From contig NC_092345.1 of the NCBI RefSeq assembly GCF_963676685.1, positions 82,339,592-82,403,591 of the forward strand: DNA of 64,000 bases. The letters run 5' to 3'. The position numbers and the translations under genes are program-made. Below the pieces are notes generated by a model that made no database searches, was not told where the DNA came from, and saw only the letters and a list, made by a program, of their open reading frames with translations. Source of the DNA: Mytilus edulis (taxonomy: Eukaryota; Mollusca; Bivalvia; Mytilida; Mytilidae). Positions 39,965 to 53,560 of this stretch are shown here, one piece after another. The first letter of the stretch is position 1. Each line of letters opens with the position of its first letter.

Positions 39965-41500
39965 TAATTCCATTAACAAGTCCAGAAAAGAGACCCTTTC
40001 CTTAAAAAAGAATATCGTCATTTGTTTGATGTATCAGCTCATGCCCGTAGTTTAAAAAACATAAGGATTGGAGATGTAAAGTTAAATCCAAAAAAAGCAT
40101 CTCACCAAATACCAATACAGAAGAAACAGAGAGTTTACAGATAAAAAAACATTTTATAGAATTCATGTTTTGAAAAGAGGCTACCAATGAAAACTTACTG
40201 AGGCGGGGTTTATGGACATAGATAACGCAAAGAGAAACTATGTATCTATCTAATTGTCTCAATTCAAAAGTCTAAATTAAAAAAAAATATATAATCATGA
40301 TAAAAGTATGGGCCACTAGTTCAACGTTTAAGTCCAAATGAAATCGGAACAAATATGATTTCAAGCACAAAGTTTTCCTGCTTTTTAAAGTGAGCATTGG
40401 TCCTCATTTGTAGATCTGTACCTCAACTGGTAGAATCAACAACCACTTTGTTTAGAATATATAATCTAAATTTCGTTTTAATTAAATAACTAAATAAAGG
40501 CAACAGTAGTATACCGCTGTTCGCAATTCATAAATCGATAGAGAAAAAACAAAAACAAATCCGGGTTACAAACTAAAACTGAGGGAAACACATCAGATAT
40601 AAGAGTAGAACTACGACACAACAGAAACACAACATTAAAATGTAACACCCGCAAAACGAACTATAATATAACAATGGCCATTTTCCTGACATGGTACAGG
40701 ACATTTTAATAAAAAATAAAATGATGGGTTGAACCTGGTTTTGTGGCATGCCAAACCTCCCGCTTTTATGGCAATGTTAAATATAACATTAAAATGACAA
40801 CATTACATGATAGGACTATAATACAAATAAATGGGAGAACATTTAGGACAGAGATACACACTTAATAGATGACAAAAGGGCCCAGGTTTAAAATTTAATA
40901 CGCCAGACGTGCGTTTCGCCCACACAAGACTAACCAGTGACGCTCTGATGAAAAACAGTTCGAAAGCCAAATAAAGTACAAAAATGAATAGCATCGAGGA
41001 CCAAAAATTCTAAAAAGTTGTGCCCAATACGGCTGGGGTTTTCTGCCTTGGATAAGAACATCCTTCGCCAAATTAGTAATTTATCCTAGCAGTAGCCTAG
41101 TATGGGCAGGGCATATTTAATGACTAAAAATAATCTGTATTTGAGTAAAAACACCAATTAGAGTATATTTACTTTTTTGATACAAAAATAAAACACATAT
41201 AAATGACACTAGTAAAGTAAAAAGTTATCATAGTTTTCAATTTGATAATCAATGTTTGTTTTATGTAAACTTCATCTTTTACATTAATTGTTATCGTAGT
41301 CCTGGTACAGTACTGACGTTAAACATGACCACTGTTTTGGCAATCCCTTTGGGGAGGGTGATATATTTCTGTTGGGCGTAGTCTATCCACAGTCTTGAAA
41401 TTAAGCTGTAAATAAGTAAAAAAGAAAGAAATATAAAGGAAGATGTCAAATTCTAGGTAAAAATGGTTTTGTCTTAAATGTATTTTTTTTTTATATAATT
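39965..41500. other. Intergenic between convergent genes B and C
   Basis: It holds a partial array-parent copy (about 40670-40800), a SINE-like copy (40895-41075) and otherwise AT-rich DNA. No gene was seen, but the missing last exon of gene C could lie here. Confidence 0.5.
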
Positions 41501-41505
41501 ATGAT

Positions 41506-42165
41506 GTAAAAAGTAAAATCACAAAATATTGAACTTAGAGGAAAATCAATTCGGAAAGTCCATAATCACATGGCAAAATCAAATAACAAAACTCATCAAA
41601 AACGAATGGACAAGAACTGTCATAAATGTTTTAATGAGGAGCAATTGCGGTGTTTCTTGTTAAATGACGTCATGTCGTGTAGGATAAAATCGTTCTCCAG
41701 ATTCTTTTTCTTTCTGAAACCTTCATATGGCACTTACTGAATAGTTTTCAATTAAAATAAATCATATACGAAAAATATCTTTATTCATTATGGACCCCCG
41801 AATATTTCTCACGAAGATGTTTCTACCAAAATTTGAAATCACAAAAAAAAATGAACTCCGAGGGAAAATTCAAATCGGAAAATCCTTAATCAAATGGCAA
41901 AACCAAAAGCTCAAACACATCAAACGAATGGACAACAACCGTAATATTCCCTACTTAGTACAGGGACTTTCTTGTGTAGAAAATTGGGTGCTAAACCTGG
42001 TTTATTGGCTAGCTTAACCTCTCACTTGTATGACAGTCGTATTAAATTCCATTATTTTAACAAAGATGTGTGAACAATACAAACAGACATAATAAGTAAC
42101 AAAAAGTAAAAAATAGGGGCACAGCAGTCAACGTTGTGTTATTATCCTAATCACTATAAAAATAA
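41506..42165. repeat. Two partial copies of the array-parent element
   Basis: 41506-41640 matches the left end (AAAAAGTAAAATCACAAAA), and 41830-42165 matches the internal and right parts, including the GTCGTATTAAATTCC region. They lie 3' of gene C and may overlap its 3' UTR. Confidence 0.6.
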
Positions 42166-42235
42166 ATAGAAATATTAACCAAAATTTACCATGACGCAAT
42201 AACACAATGACGGGATGTATAAGTACAGAGCCATG

Positions 42236-42478
42236 TTACATGCTTAAAATAAACACAAAACGGCATTGAATGTTTGAAAATAGTTTGTTCGTGTATTGTG
42301 TCCTTCTTGTGTGAAGCAAAATCCCGTTTGGATCGCGTGGTTTGGGAGAATCGTTAGATCTTGGAATAAATTTAAATGATATAGTAAAGTCTACAATATA
42401 ACTCGAAAATTTAGAAGGAATCATGGATTTTCTATGGCATAAAATTATATCTTTATTCTGTGTTTCGTAACAGTTACT
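42236..42478 (-). CDS. Candidate last exon of gene C
   Basis: After exon 10 the next acceptor-like site on the minus strand (CTCATTTAG) opens a frame in the correct phase 0 that runs 80 codons to a stop. With it the protein would be 624 residues, near the length usual for MOXD1. It begins SNCYETQNK and has three cysteines, one of which could make the C-terminal disulfide. Against it, the PxVPY...C pattern found in the last exons of A and B is missing, and the C-terminal stretch is not hydrophobic as in vertebrate MOXD1. The true last exon may lie elsewhere, or the exon may have been replaced. Confidence 0.3.
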   Translation of the reverse strand, partial: SNCYETQNKDIILCHRKSMIPSKFSSYIVDFTISFKFIPRSNDSPKPRDPNGILLHTRRTQYTNKLFSNIQCRFVFILSM

Positions 42479-42594
42479 CTAAATGAGACACAGAACTGTA
42501 TATATAGAAGTATTTTGTTTTTCGTTGAATTTTATCTTTTCTAGAGTTTTAAACGTATTATATTTTCGAACACGATCTAAATAACTAAACTTAC

Positions 42595-45500
42595 AAATGA
42601 CGGGTTTCTTGCATAACATGACGACCTATATTTTGTTTTTTCCATGTTATTTCTGAATAGAAGTCTAGCATGACGGTCCTTCCAGTTGTAACCCTGTAGA
42701 AATTTCACTTGTTCTGGTGGTTTCATATCTTTTATTTCGGGGATGGTATCAAAAATGGGATCAGCTAAACAGCCGTCCAATGGCATTCTGGGATAGTAGA
42801 AAATGAAGGAAATACACATCTCATCTGTGGTAGCTTCACCGCCCTAAAAAAGAAAATAGAATATTAAATGTCCTTCCTCTTCCATGTTCCAAAAAAGAAG
42901 GCATATCTCATGAATTTCTTTTACTTTCAATAGGACGTTGTTTGTATTTCGTGCAATGATTATTAATGTTATTTTCAATCTAAATCCTTATCAAATAAAT
43001 AGTGTCTACAAGTTCACGCGATGTACAAAATCTAAAAGGTTTCTTCTACCTTCTGAAATATGAAGCTTAATTCACACAATTTACGCCGCTGCCTCAGGAT
43101 AGTTATCCCTGTGTTTCGCATTCTTTTACCCTCTTCGCCGGCTAGACAAAACACCCGAACAGTTTTGCTACCAACAGATGACCAGAATTTTAAAATTGCC
43201 ATATATATTTTTGCTAGCCCAGAGCGTTAAAAATGATGTGCAATATTGCCGCTAAAACAACACAAAAAAAAGAACAGAAACGACACTCTTAACAGGTTTA
43301 TTTTCAGACTATATGAAGAAAAAAACATTTTAATTTTATTAATTTATATAACAAGATGGTTTCCCTTGCTGTTGAAAAGTTAAGAACATATTATTTTTCA
43401 ATGTTTAAGTTATTTTACTATATATAGTAAGGCGAATGATATCGTCGTTTAGTAATGTTTTACCACAAACATTATGTTTGCAGATACATAAAATTACACT
43501 TTCAGCCATTCGTGTGTTCAAAAAATAAAGATTATAGTTTCATAGAACAAATGGTTTTTCTTTCTCATTAACCATTCAATATTTCCACTGCCTTTTCAGC
43601 TGAATTTCAATAGATAAGTTTTAAAAAAAAATAAACCAGCATGTCAATTAGAATAAGTAAGCTCAAAATGAAAAACCATTAGAAGGTGAAAGATTTAGAA
43701 AATGCATTGTACCTACCAGTGTCAAGTTGGTTCTGGAGGTCGAGTCATACGTACATTGTGTAATAAGACTATCGCCCTATAACATAATTAGGTTAGATTA
43801 ATATTATTGTAGAAAGAAGACCATTTTATAAACATATTCATTACAGTTTTTCATCATTGGAGTCTCAGTACTTATACATTTTTAAATTCCATGAATGCAG
43901 ACTCTTATTTTATTCTTATTATGAGATCTGTAAGTCAGCTGCATATTTTATCTGAAGTAAAGTCGAGTTGAAAATATATTGAAATAGTAACATGGCAAAG
44001 CAGAGGAATTCGAAACGTATGTCTACTAATTAGTAAAATAAACAATACCATTTTTAATGGAACTTCTTTTCTGAGAAGCCTTATTTGTTGATAATTAAAG
44101 TCATAAGCTTGATCATCTGCAAATGGTTCGATTTCTTTTCCGTTTCGTAGATGTTTTGTTGTCATAGCATAGGCCAAAAGATGAGAATGTTGCCATGCAG
44201 CAAAAACTTTGACTTGCTGGCCTGGCATATCTTTCAGTCCCTGAAACAAGTATTATATGATTATTATATATCACATGATTTTTATTATACTTTCTATGAA
44301 ATGCACAATTATCATATAGTCATACCATAGTAAGTCACATCCGGTTGCATACGAAAAAGGGTAGAAAAATTATTCCCTTGAATTTGACAGTAGTAGGAAA
44401 TTAATCCTATATCTTATTGTAGTAAAACACTTCTGAGTCATAAACATATATCTTGAGTGTTTCAAAGCACCATTATTCTTTAATTTGATGTTTCTATAAA
44501 ATATTTTGTAATGGTCACATCAACATGTAACTTAGTACACATTATTATGTGTTGCACAGTTCACTGAACAGGTTCATGTCATATTGCGAGCAGTGCATGG
44601 TGTCTTTGGACTCACGTTCTTGTTTAGTAGGTCTTTCATTCATAAGTCATAAGTCAAAAGTCTCAAAACTATCCTTGTGCTGTTTCAGAGAATATTTAGA
44701 AAACTCGCCTCAAGTGGACATTTCCCCAGCCAATCGGAATGAAAAATGAGGAAGTTTTATAAAAGACCTTCCATTTGCTATGCTTGTCCTATTTTGCTTT
44801 AATTGCCACGCATGGTGGTTTTAAAATATAACTTTAAAATCACAAACAGACGAATATGCAAAGTGAAACATGTTGCCCAGGTGAGCTAAATCACAAATTT
44901 ATCTATATACCTGTTCTAAACATTCAGCCTGACAGAAGCCTGTGTTTACGAAGTCCGTTTCATGCGGCGGAATCATATGAGTTGGACCGATTTGAACTCC
45001 AGTAGTAAGCAGTCCAGCGTCGTACTTCCTGAGGTCTGGTGTAAATGTAATGCGCATGCCTGAATTATCCACTAGATCTAAAGTAAAAAAAATTATTAAA
45101 CTATTAAAATACATAAACTTTAAATTTTTCAAAATAATAAGGATTTTCTAACCCATGAGTTGATTACCTAAGCTGTACTTGGCAAAACTATTCCGAAACT
45201 ACATACTATGCAACCTCGTACTTTTAAGGCGTTTTAACTTGTTTTATTCGAACATGTCTGTTGAATCTTTTTGAAACGACATGCACGTCTGGCGTACAGG
45301 TTTTAATCCTGGTATCTATGATGAGTTTAATGGCAATTTAAGTGCTGTGATACTCATGAGTTGTATTTTTTTGTGTGTATTTATTTTTTAATACACTATT
45401 TTTATTTAAGTAACAAATAAAGACAAATGAGGACAATTCAGTATACTTACAAAACAAAACCTCAGTCGTAAGTTATTTTTGTGAAACTCATTCAGATTAC

Positions 45501-48500
45501 TGGACATCGAACCGTGGACATAGAATACAACCAATGTGTAGCTAATTGTGTACTTCACTTTTGTAATTTCTACATAAAATACTATAATGGTTTTACACGT
45601 AATGTTTCGATTTCTTTCTTTTACGTATTTTCATATGCCATTGTTATATTTATATTATAAGTTTATCAAATCATGAAACAAATCACTTTACTTGTAAAGA
45701 ATAACAAAAGCAGAAACATCTAAGATAACAAAAGCCAGTAACTTGAGATTGGCCTGAATTCAATGTCCGTTCAGTACCAGCTTCCACAAAACTAACTACC
45801 ATTAGATTGAAATCTGCGTTTTGAATAGGAAATATGAATTGAACTTATTAAGATTTTGAATTTTAACAAACCTTCAGAAAGAATGCTTACCACTACGCAG
45901 TTCCGGATTGTTATAATGTACTTCCATGATATATGTCGCGTCGTCATCTGGTTCACCAATAGGCATTCCAACATTGTCGGGGAAATAGAAATCCTTCAAT
46001 TAAAACAAGAGATGGCAAGTAGTCATTAAGCGAATGATAAAAGTTGCTGGTGCATTATACAAATTTTCCAGAATGTTTCTTAAAATAGAAGATGGCAATA
46101 TTAATGGTGCTGCCTCAAGTCAAGGAAATCGTCCGTTATTTTTTCAATCATTTACCCTAAATTAATGATAAACAGTGTTATTATTTTTATATGGAATTCG
46201 GTGTTGCTTTTATTGACATTTAGTATTTATTTCTGTGTTCATACTGAACATGTCTCTATACATATAATAATACAGGATACACATTTTCACTTGTTGAAGG
46301 CTGGGTGTTGACATTTAGATTGTCTTTTCTGATTTTAAGGTGTACCATTCAACTCTGTTCCTTTAACAATAATAACTTTTAATAAAAACTATTTTTAAGG
46401 ATAATAACTTGAATAACAGTATTTTTTGTAACATACACACAAATTTATGTAAGGGTCTATTAAACATAATAAGCTTTAAAGAGCGATTTTCCAAATAGAC
46501 TCTATAATGTCTTTCGCATTGTACATATGTAAAGGAAGACGATTAGATAGTTTAAAATAGAAGGTCCGGGACATGCTTTATAGGTTGACACATTCCACAT
46601 TTCCATTCTCAATTTCATCATTTGCAAGAAAACTGGTATAAGAAAAACTATTATTCATTATAGATGATATGAACAGTAGAAAGAAAATGAAAATATATTT
46701 TCGGTTCCTACAGACGAATGTGATAACCTACCTGTCCTCCATACTCCCACCCAAAGAAGACACTGCCGCATGGTGCCACTTCTCTGCCATTAAGATAACA
46801 GAAATAGTCCTTGTTTATCCATTCTTTGCTGAGTGGAGGACATTTGTATACTAAAATATGGTGGACATATGGTTCCATTCCACGCTGAATGTGTGACTCA
46901 AACTACAAAAATAATGTATTTCATCTGTCGTAAAATGCATTTGAATTAATATGTTAACAAGAAATTGTATGCCATGACATGCAAAGTATACCACAACTCT
47001 TCATTATACGACTTAACAACAGATTACTATACGAAACATTTCATTCTTACGGGTATAAAAAATCAAAGTGTTATTAAATAGAACGAGACAGCATGGCTGA
47101 AAATCGCTTACACGTTACAATCCGTAATAAAGTTTTAGACCAAAATCTATTTTTTCCCTTTCTACAGACGCTGGAAATTATTTGGCAAAAATTCCGTGCT
47201 ATGCAGATATCATAAAAGTGACAGTCCGATCGGATAGATATGAAAATATCTTCCACAATGAACTCGCGTGTGTACATAAAACCCTTACTCAATTTTGAGT
47301 CTTTTAAAACTTGGTGACAGCGCTTGTTCAATTCTTCATGTTTGACTTTTAATCACCTTGCAATGCTCGTTTTTTGTTGTTGAGAATTTGATAAACGTTT
47401 ATTCTAAAATACAAACAGTGAAAACAGTTTATGTTGTTTTATTAGTTCATTTGTATGTTTCTGAGTACAGTCTGGGTTCCATTTAGGTGATTCAATATTC
47501 ATTATTGTTTATAGTCCAGCTAAAGCCGGCCTTCGACTGCAGGATTCGTGATGCGTTGAAGGCTCATTGGTGACCTCTGACTATTTTCTGACCTTATTTT
47601 GGATTGTTGTATCTTTGAAACATTCCCCGTGGTCATTCTCTATCTCTACTAAATTATACGAAAATATAGACAAATCTTTGCCGAAATATCGACTCACCTT
47701 AATCATGTGATGTTTCTTCCCTAGATCTGACAAGGTAAATGCTTTACATCGGTAAGTGGTAACTTGTGGTGGGACGTGATACTGAAAAAATTATCATGAT
47801 AGATAGCAATACTTTTTCAAAATATTGACTTAATGTTTTTACTTTCATGTGGTATATGTATGGAATTTGTCATGTCGTGTTGAAAAAAACAAAAGTATAT
47901 AGCAATACAGTACAGTATAAATATAATACAGAATATTATAATACACCGAAGCCTTGTATTTTATGTAAATTGTCTTTTAAATTTACAATCTGCTGAGTAA
48001 GCCATTTACAACTGATTGTTACAGTTTCTTGTTATGTTGTTACACAACTTTTAGGGCCATGTTAGGGGAGAGTTGGGGGCTTGAGGCTGACAAACATGTT
48101 TCATTCTGTTACATTAAATATGTGACTGTCTTAAGTCAGATACCTGTAATTCAGTGGTTGTCGTTGGTTTATGTCTGTTATATTTGTTTTCCGTTTATTT
48201 TCTGTCTTAAAATCAGGCCGTTTTTGTATTGTTTGTTTGATTTGTTTCACATTTTGTCTTTCCAGGACCTTTATAGCTGACTATACGGCATGGGTTATTT
48301 CTCTTGTCTTTCCAGGACCTTTATAGCTGACTATACGGCATGGGTTATTTCTCTTGTCTTTCCAGGACCTTTATAGCTGACTATACGGCATGGCTTATTT
48401 CTCTTGTCTTTCCAGGACCTTTATAGCTGACTATACGGCATGGGTTATTTCTCTTGTCTTTCCAGGACCTTTATAGCTGACTATACGGCATGGGTTATTT

Positions 48501-51271
48501 CTCTTGTCTTTCCAGGACCTTTATAGCTGACTATACGGCATGGCTTATTTCTCTTGTCTTTCCAGGACCTTTATAGCTGACTATACGGCATGGGTTATTT
48601 CTCTTGTCTTTCCAGGACCTTTATAGCTGACTATACGGCATGGGTTATTTCTCTTGTCTTTCCAGGACCTTTATAGCTGACTATACGGCATGGGTTATTT
48701 CACTTGTCTTTCCAGGACCTTTATAGCTGACTATACGGCATGGGTTATTTCTCTTGTCTTTCCAGGACCTTTATAGCTGACTATACGGCATGGGTTATTT
48801 CTCTTGTCTTTCCAGGACCTTTATAGCTGACTATACGGCATGGGTTATTTCTCTTGTCTTTCCAGGACCTTTATAGCTGACTATACGGCATGGGTTATTT
48901 CTCTTGTCTTTCCAGGACCTTTATAGCTGACTATACGGCATGGGTTATTTCTCTTGTCTCATTGTTGAATTCTGTGCCAGGAACTAGTAAAGTTTGAATT
49001 TTGTTGGATAGTTTCATTGAAAATCACACTACATTAAACTCAAACGTTTTATATTACTTTGTAATGTGACTTTGTTTTTGTGAGGAATGAGTGAAAATAA
49101 AACAGCTACATGCATTTAACATAAACAAGGACGGAAACAACGTCAAATTGTCGAACGGTTTTCATCAACGAGAAATTTGCAGCAAACCACAAATGAAGCC
49201 TTCATACTTGTTTCTTTATTTATACGCATTATTTGTTAATTTCCTTACATTAAATCAAGAGATAAAATAAAGATACGGTAACATAAACAATCTACTATCA
49301 GTAATCAGCATTCTAAAAGTTTTCATAAGGTTATCTTATATTTACAAAACTTTTCTGGGGCTTTTCTCGTCATACGAGGAATGTTTGTCTTTGGAAGAAA
49401 CATTTTTTGTCAGTCCCCTATTATATCTTTCTTCGGGGTCGCTTTCATTATATCAATAAAAGGGGGATTTTTATCTAATTCAGACAATTATAAAACACAA
49501 CAAAATCATACATCACATATTGATAGCAAAAACAGAAAATATAACATAACAAAAAATTAAAAAAAAGAAGTAAAAAAGAAAATATTACAAAACAACTAGA
49601 AAAGAAAATAGAAGAAATCTATTGCCCCGAGTTCATGTGATAAAATTCTTACAACTTGACAGCCTTGGTGTTGGTCGATTTAGTGTCTGACGTGTTAAAA
49701 ATATTGTTTTAATCATTTCAATTTTTTTTTACTGGTTTCGTAACAAGCTCTGAAAATTTGACCCAACATATGTACTTATAGTTTATATAGACTTTTGTAA
49801 TAAAGATATATATATACCTTAACATGAAATGGAAATTTTTGTTTCAGTGTACTATTAATTTTCTGTTTGTCTTTTGCTTTTTTAGTCATGGTATTGTCAG
49901 TTTATTTTATAATACAAATTGAATTACTTCATCTTTTTTTCAAGTATATGAATAAAACCGTTAAACAGTCTTTTTATTATACATTTTTTTAATACTTTTT
50001 AAAGGAAATAAATATCAGGATTAAGACCAAGATCTTGAAGACATATTGAAATCAAATTTGGAGAGTTCTTTGACGTGTTCTTTTATATATTATAATCTTA
50101 CGTTGGTTTGTGTCATATCTCTGGTGATAATGTTCCCCGATAAGTCAGGCTTGGTAACAGCATTGAGGAGATACATAAATTTGACACCACGCCCTTCTGT
50201 ACCGTGCCATCTCAGATCGTTCTCATCATTAGGATCATCTTCACTGTGAGCAAATATTATTCTAATAGTGTCATCCTGAGCAAAAGTTAATAATATTTAC
50301 TGAGATAGAATGAAATAAACATGCAGTTCCGGTTCGTATTATTATTATTTTTTTTAAATGTAAATGAAAATTAAAGGTTTTATGAATTTTTCTTTAAACA
50401 ACTGATTCTGATAAAAAAAAAACCCAAAAAAACAATAACTTGTTTCCAAATCCACAATAAATAAATATTTCTAAATTAAAAAGTACACAAACGCTTAGCT
50501 AATGTTAAAATATCAAATTATTACTCCTATTCCATTATTCATGGTATTACTTCCTGTTGAAAGTGTCTTGAATTCAGATGTTATCATATTTTGATAATCC
50601 CTATTACAAAAGTATGTAAATGTTTGCCTTTGCATATAAAATATTTTAACATACCGATATTTTGTAGTCATTTTCATCGCATGTATCCAATTTTCTAACA
50701 AATTTTAAAACTGTTCCAAAATCATTTTCCTCTCCGTTAAGTAAGGTATAATCCTGAGTACGGTCCTTTACTGGTGCTGAATGTTCAGTCGTATGGTAGT
50801 CCTATGCGAAATATATAAAGGAAAAACATCATAACGATTATGTTCCAAAAGAATAAATAAATGACTTATACATTTTGAGATAATAACAGAAATCCACAAT
50901 GCAAACTCGGTGGAAAGCAAATCGAACAAACAAACAGCGCTTACACAAAATCAGTAGTTATGGAAAAAGTTAAATGTTTTACTTACTGCAAAATGTACAT
51001 TTCCATTTTTTACCCATCCCATAACAACGTCGGATGGAAACATTTTACCATTCGGAGACAATCCAAACCCAACATATCCTCTTGTCTTCGCGTGAAGTTC
51101 AAACGTTATATGTGTCTCGTTAAATTTCCAAAACAAATGAAAATGCTTATTTGTATCCAAAACATCGTAAAATTCAAAGTTTTCTGATGGGATTGGTACC
51201 AGGGAAATGAATCCTTTCGGAAAACTAAAAACAGTTACGAAACAAGAACAAATGACTAAATTAATATACAT
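42595..51271 (-). CDS. Gene C: diverged MOXD1-like copper monooxygenase (first ten exons)
   Basis: In transcript order the exons are 51271-50987, 50801-50655, 50275-50102, 47781-47698, 46902-46732, 45993-45891, 45077-44911, 44240-44049, 43776-43717 and 42843-42595. They stay open for 544 codons and use the same intron phases as A and B. Exon 1 is one codon longer and exon 10 nine codons shorter. A signal peptide and DOMON domain (GYVGFGLSPNGKMFPSDVV) come first. The copper sites are complete: H244-H245, H312 in EVHYNNP, H395 and H397 in QHSHLL, M470 in DEMC. The copper pair reads HHI rather than HHM, and DNSGMR and RKYDAG are motifs I remember from MOXD1, so this copy looks closer to MOXD1 than A and B do. 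It is transcribed toward gene B. The terminal exon is not settled (see the separate entry). It is probably an active secretory-pathway monooxygenase of unknown substrate. Confidence 0.87.
48255..48960. repeat. 50-bp minisatellite, 14 copies, in intron 3 of gene C
   Basis: The word TCCAGGACCTTTATAGCTGA recurs at exactly 50-base steps from 48261 to 48911. Copies are almost identical, with a GGG/GGC change in some units and one CTC/CAC change. The unit resembles the minus strand of an interspersed repeat copy whose remainder lies at 48040-48255. Confidence 0.9.
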
Positions 51272-51312
51272 GACGTTTTCAAACTTCTAATCAAAGTTGC
51301 GACAAAAGTCTG

Positions 51313-51320
51313 CTTATATA
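51313..51320 (-). promoter_or_regulatory. TATA box of gene C
   Basis: On the minus strand the sequence reads TATATAAG, a good TATA box, 42 bases upstream of the start codon. Initiation about 30 bases downstream would leave a leader under 20 bases, similar to genes A and B. Confidence 0.5.
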
Positions 51321-51329
51321 CCCATCATT

Positions 51330-53560
51330 GAATAATAGATTACGCAGAATAACAGAATCTTGTGTTGTCTAGAAAATTAAAAATTTTAAATCAAACTTTC
51401 GTATCAATACTTTTAAAGTTTCTATATATATATATAGCTAAACTTTTGAACTTTTGAAATTCAAAGAGATTTAAAAAAAAAAAAAAAACAACCTAAAAAC
51501 ATCAACAATAGTTTGTAAAGCTATTTCCTACTCAAATCAGGAGACTACATTTTGAACTTTTTTCAAGGTTGATTTTTTTTTTTTTATCTTTTATGGACAA
51601 CAGAAAAATTTCCAGCAATATGTAGAGGGGTCTAAATACAGCACAAACAACATTTTTTAAAAGACAAAAAAAAAAGTATATTATAACAAAACGCATTTGA
51701 CTAGCAGGTCGAACAACTGATGTTCTTAAACCATGCTGACTGCAATTGACGATTGCCAAATAAATTGATCACCAGGTATAACAAAGTGGATCTTTATATT
51801 AATTTAATAATCTAATACCAAATAGAAAATAATAAACTTGCGGTAAAGATTGTAAACCACAAACATGAGGTTCTAAAATTTGTACACAATATCCGGATTT
51901 CGACAATTAATGTCTCTTCATGGATCGAAAAGTGTTTCAAAGGCCATATTATTTACCTCAATTATTTAGGATAGACTCTTGAACTTTAAAGAGTCGAAAT
52001 CGGATGAACGGATTATAAGGGAAAATATAAAACAAGCCCAAACGAAATAAATATAAACAAGTCTAATTTGAAAACAACTCTCAAACCTATGATTGCGTCG
52101 AATAAAACGCAATATATACAAATAAGGAAATGAAGTATGATTGGCAATGAAACAATAACCAAAACCCTTGTCACAAAGTCAACTATAAAAGGGCCCAAGT
52201 TGACAATATTGTGATGAAATTAGTTTTACCTGTTTTATTTTACTAGGATTCAACTTATTATGAATTTTATCAAGTTAAAGCATTGTTATACGAACTCGTA
52301 TAGTTTGAAAATTGAACGTGTGTTTATTATCGGTAATGTTTTGTTTATGCATTGCTAAAATTTATAATATTTAGAATCAGGAACGGACAGGTTGGGGTTA
52401 ACAAACCCGGAAATATTTCGATCTGCAATCGTAAAATTAAGAGCCGTCATTCAAACGTTTTAGCAATAAGGATTAGGTATTCTACAAACCCTCTTAGGAA
52501 CAAAATATTTGGAATCGTCCAAAGTAAATGGTATGGTCCAAAACTTAATATAATTATAGATTATCGTTGATCATCTCAACGAGATTGATTTTCTCGCTTG
52601 AGCTGGAACAGCGAAAGTGAGAAAAGCAATCGAGTTGAGATGACCGATGATAATCTGTTTATCGCTATTTTACCTATGACGACGTTGTCAATTTCATGTC
52701 AATTTCGTTAGCAACGCCACGTGTCCTCCTTAGTTTCTAGCGATAATTTTTCCATCTCAAGCGAGAAGCATGATATGAAAATTATCACAAAAAAACATCA
52801 AAAGAAAAATGCACAAAATAGCGATAAAACCTGATACACTATCAGAAAAAGGGTCGCTTAATGAATAGCGTACCTGAATAAGGTTGCAGGAGGATATAAG
52901 TGGAACATACACCTGGAAATAGGTGCATAGGCGACTGTGCGGTAATAAATCACGGGTAAATACGTATAATGCTAAGCATTGCACAGGCGGAACAAGCCAG
53001 ATAGTGCGTAGGATAGCGGTGAACAGGATAGTAGTGCATAGGTAGCAAACTGCAAAGTTTTTGATATTGCACAGGCTACTGAGTACTGGTTGTTGCTGGA
53101 CACACAAGGTCTGTTCAGAAACAGTAACACGTCCGTCCCACACATTGTTAGTGTGTGACAGAGGTCAAAGTACAAGTTCAAAGATAGAAAGCTAAGAAAC
53201 GGTGCATCTTCCAATATCCAGGGGTGAACTCTGGTACTATACCCATAAGTCACTACAACGAGTACGTGAAAATATATGTAACATTTTAACTTCCTCTTGT
53301 GGACTTTTAATGCCCGAGGGTATCAACAGCAAAGTAGCTCGGTAGCTCGGTAGGTCGGTACTTCTGCCCTGGCTTGAAAATACGGAAGCGATTTTATTCA
53401 AAAACTCAAAATAGATGACAGGGTTATTATGTCAAATACGACGAAGCAATCCATTCATTGGGTAGAAAATCCTTAATATTTACAAGAATTTAACATTTGA
53501 TAAACAGTAAATTTACCCCCAAAAAAATAATTTACCAAAGATGCTTCATGTCGACGAAAG
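51330..53560. other. Intergenic upstream of gene C
   Basis: It contains a CCAATGAG-type repeat piece (52120-52210), the palindromic element at 52559 and a GGTAGCTCGGTAGGTCGG stretch near 53340. Frames of about 90-130 codons on the minus strand (52757-53253) show no domain and overlap each other. Confidence 0.5.
52559..52673. mobile_element. Palindromic MITE-like element, copy 1
   Basis: The arms GATTATCGTTGATCATCTCAA and TTGAGATGACCGATGATAATC are imperfect complements around a short centre. A second copy in opposite orientation is at 63162-63262. TTTATCGCTATTTT at its right edge recurs inverted at 52816-52829, so a larger element may reach there. Confidence 0.55.

Noticed and set aside
41670..41760. 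Possible alternative last exon of gene C with a VPY motif
   Set aside because: The available acceptor sites give an immediate stop or the wrong frame for VPY.
52757..53253. Overlapping minus-strand frames of 128 and 93 codons
   Set aside because: They overlap in different frames, lack domains and lie in repeat-like DNA.
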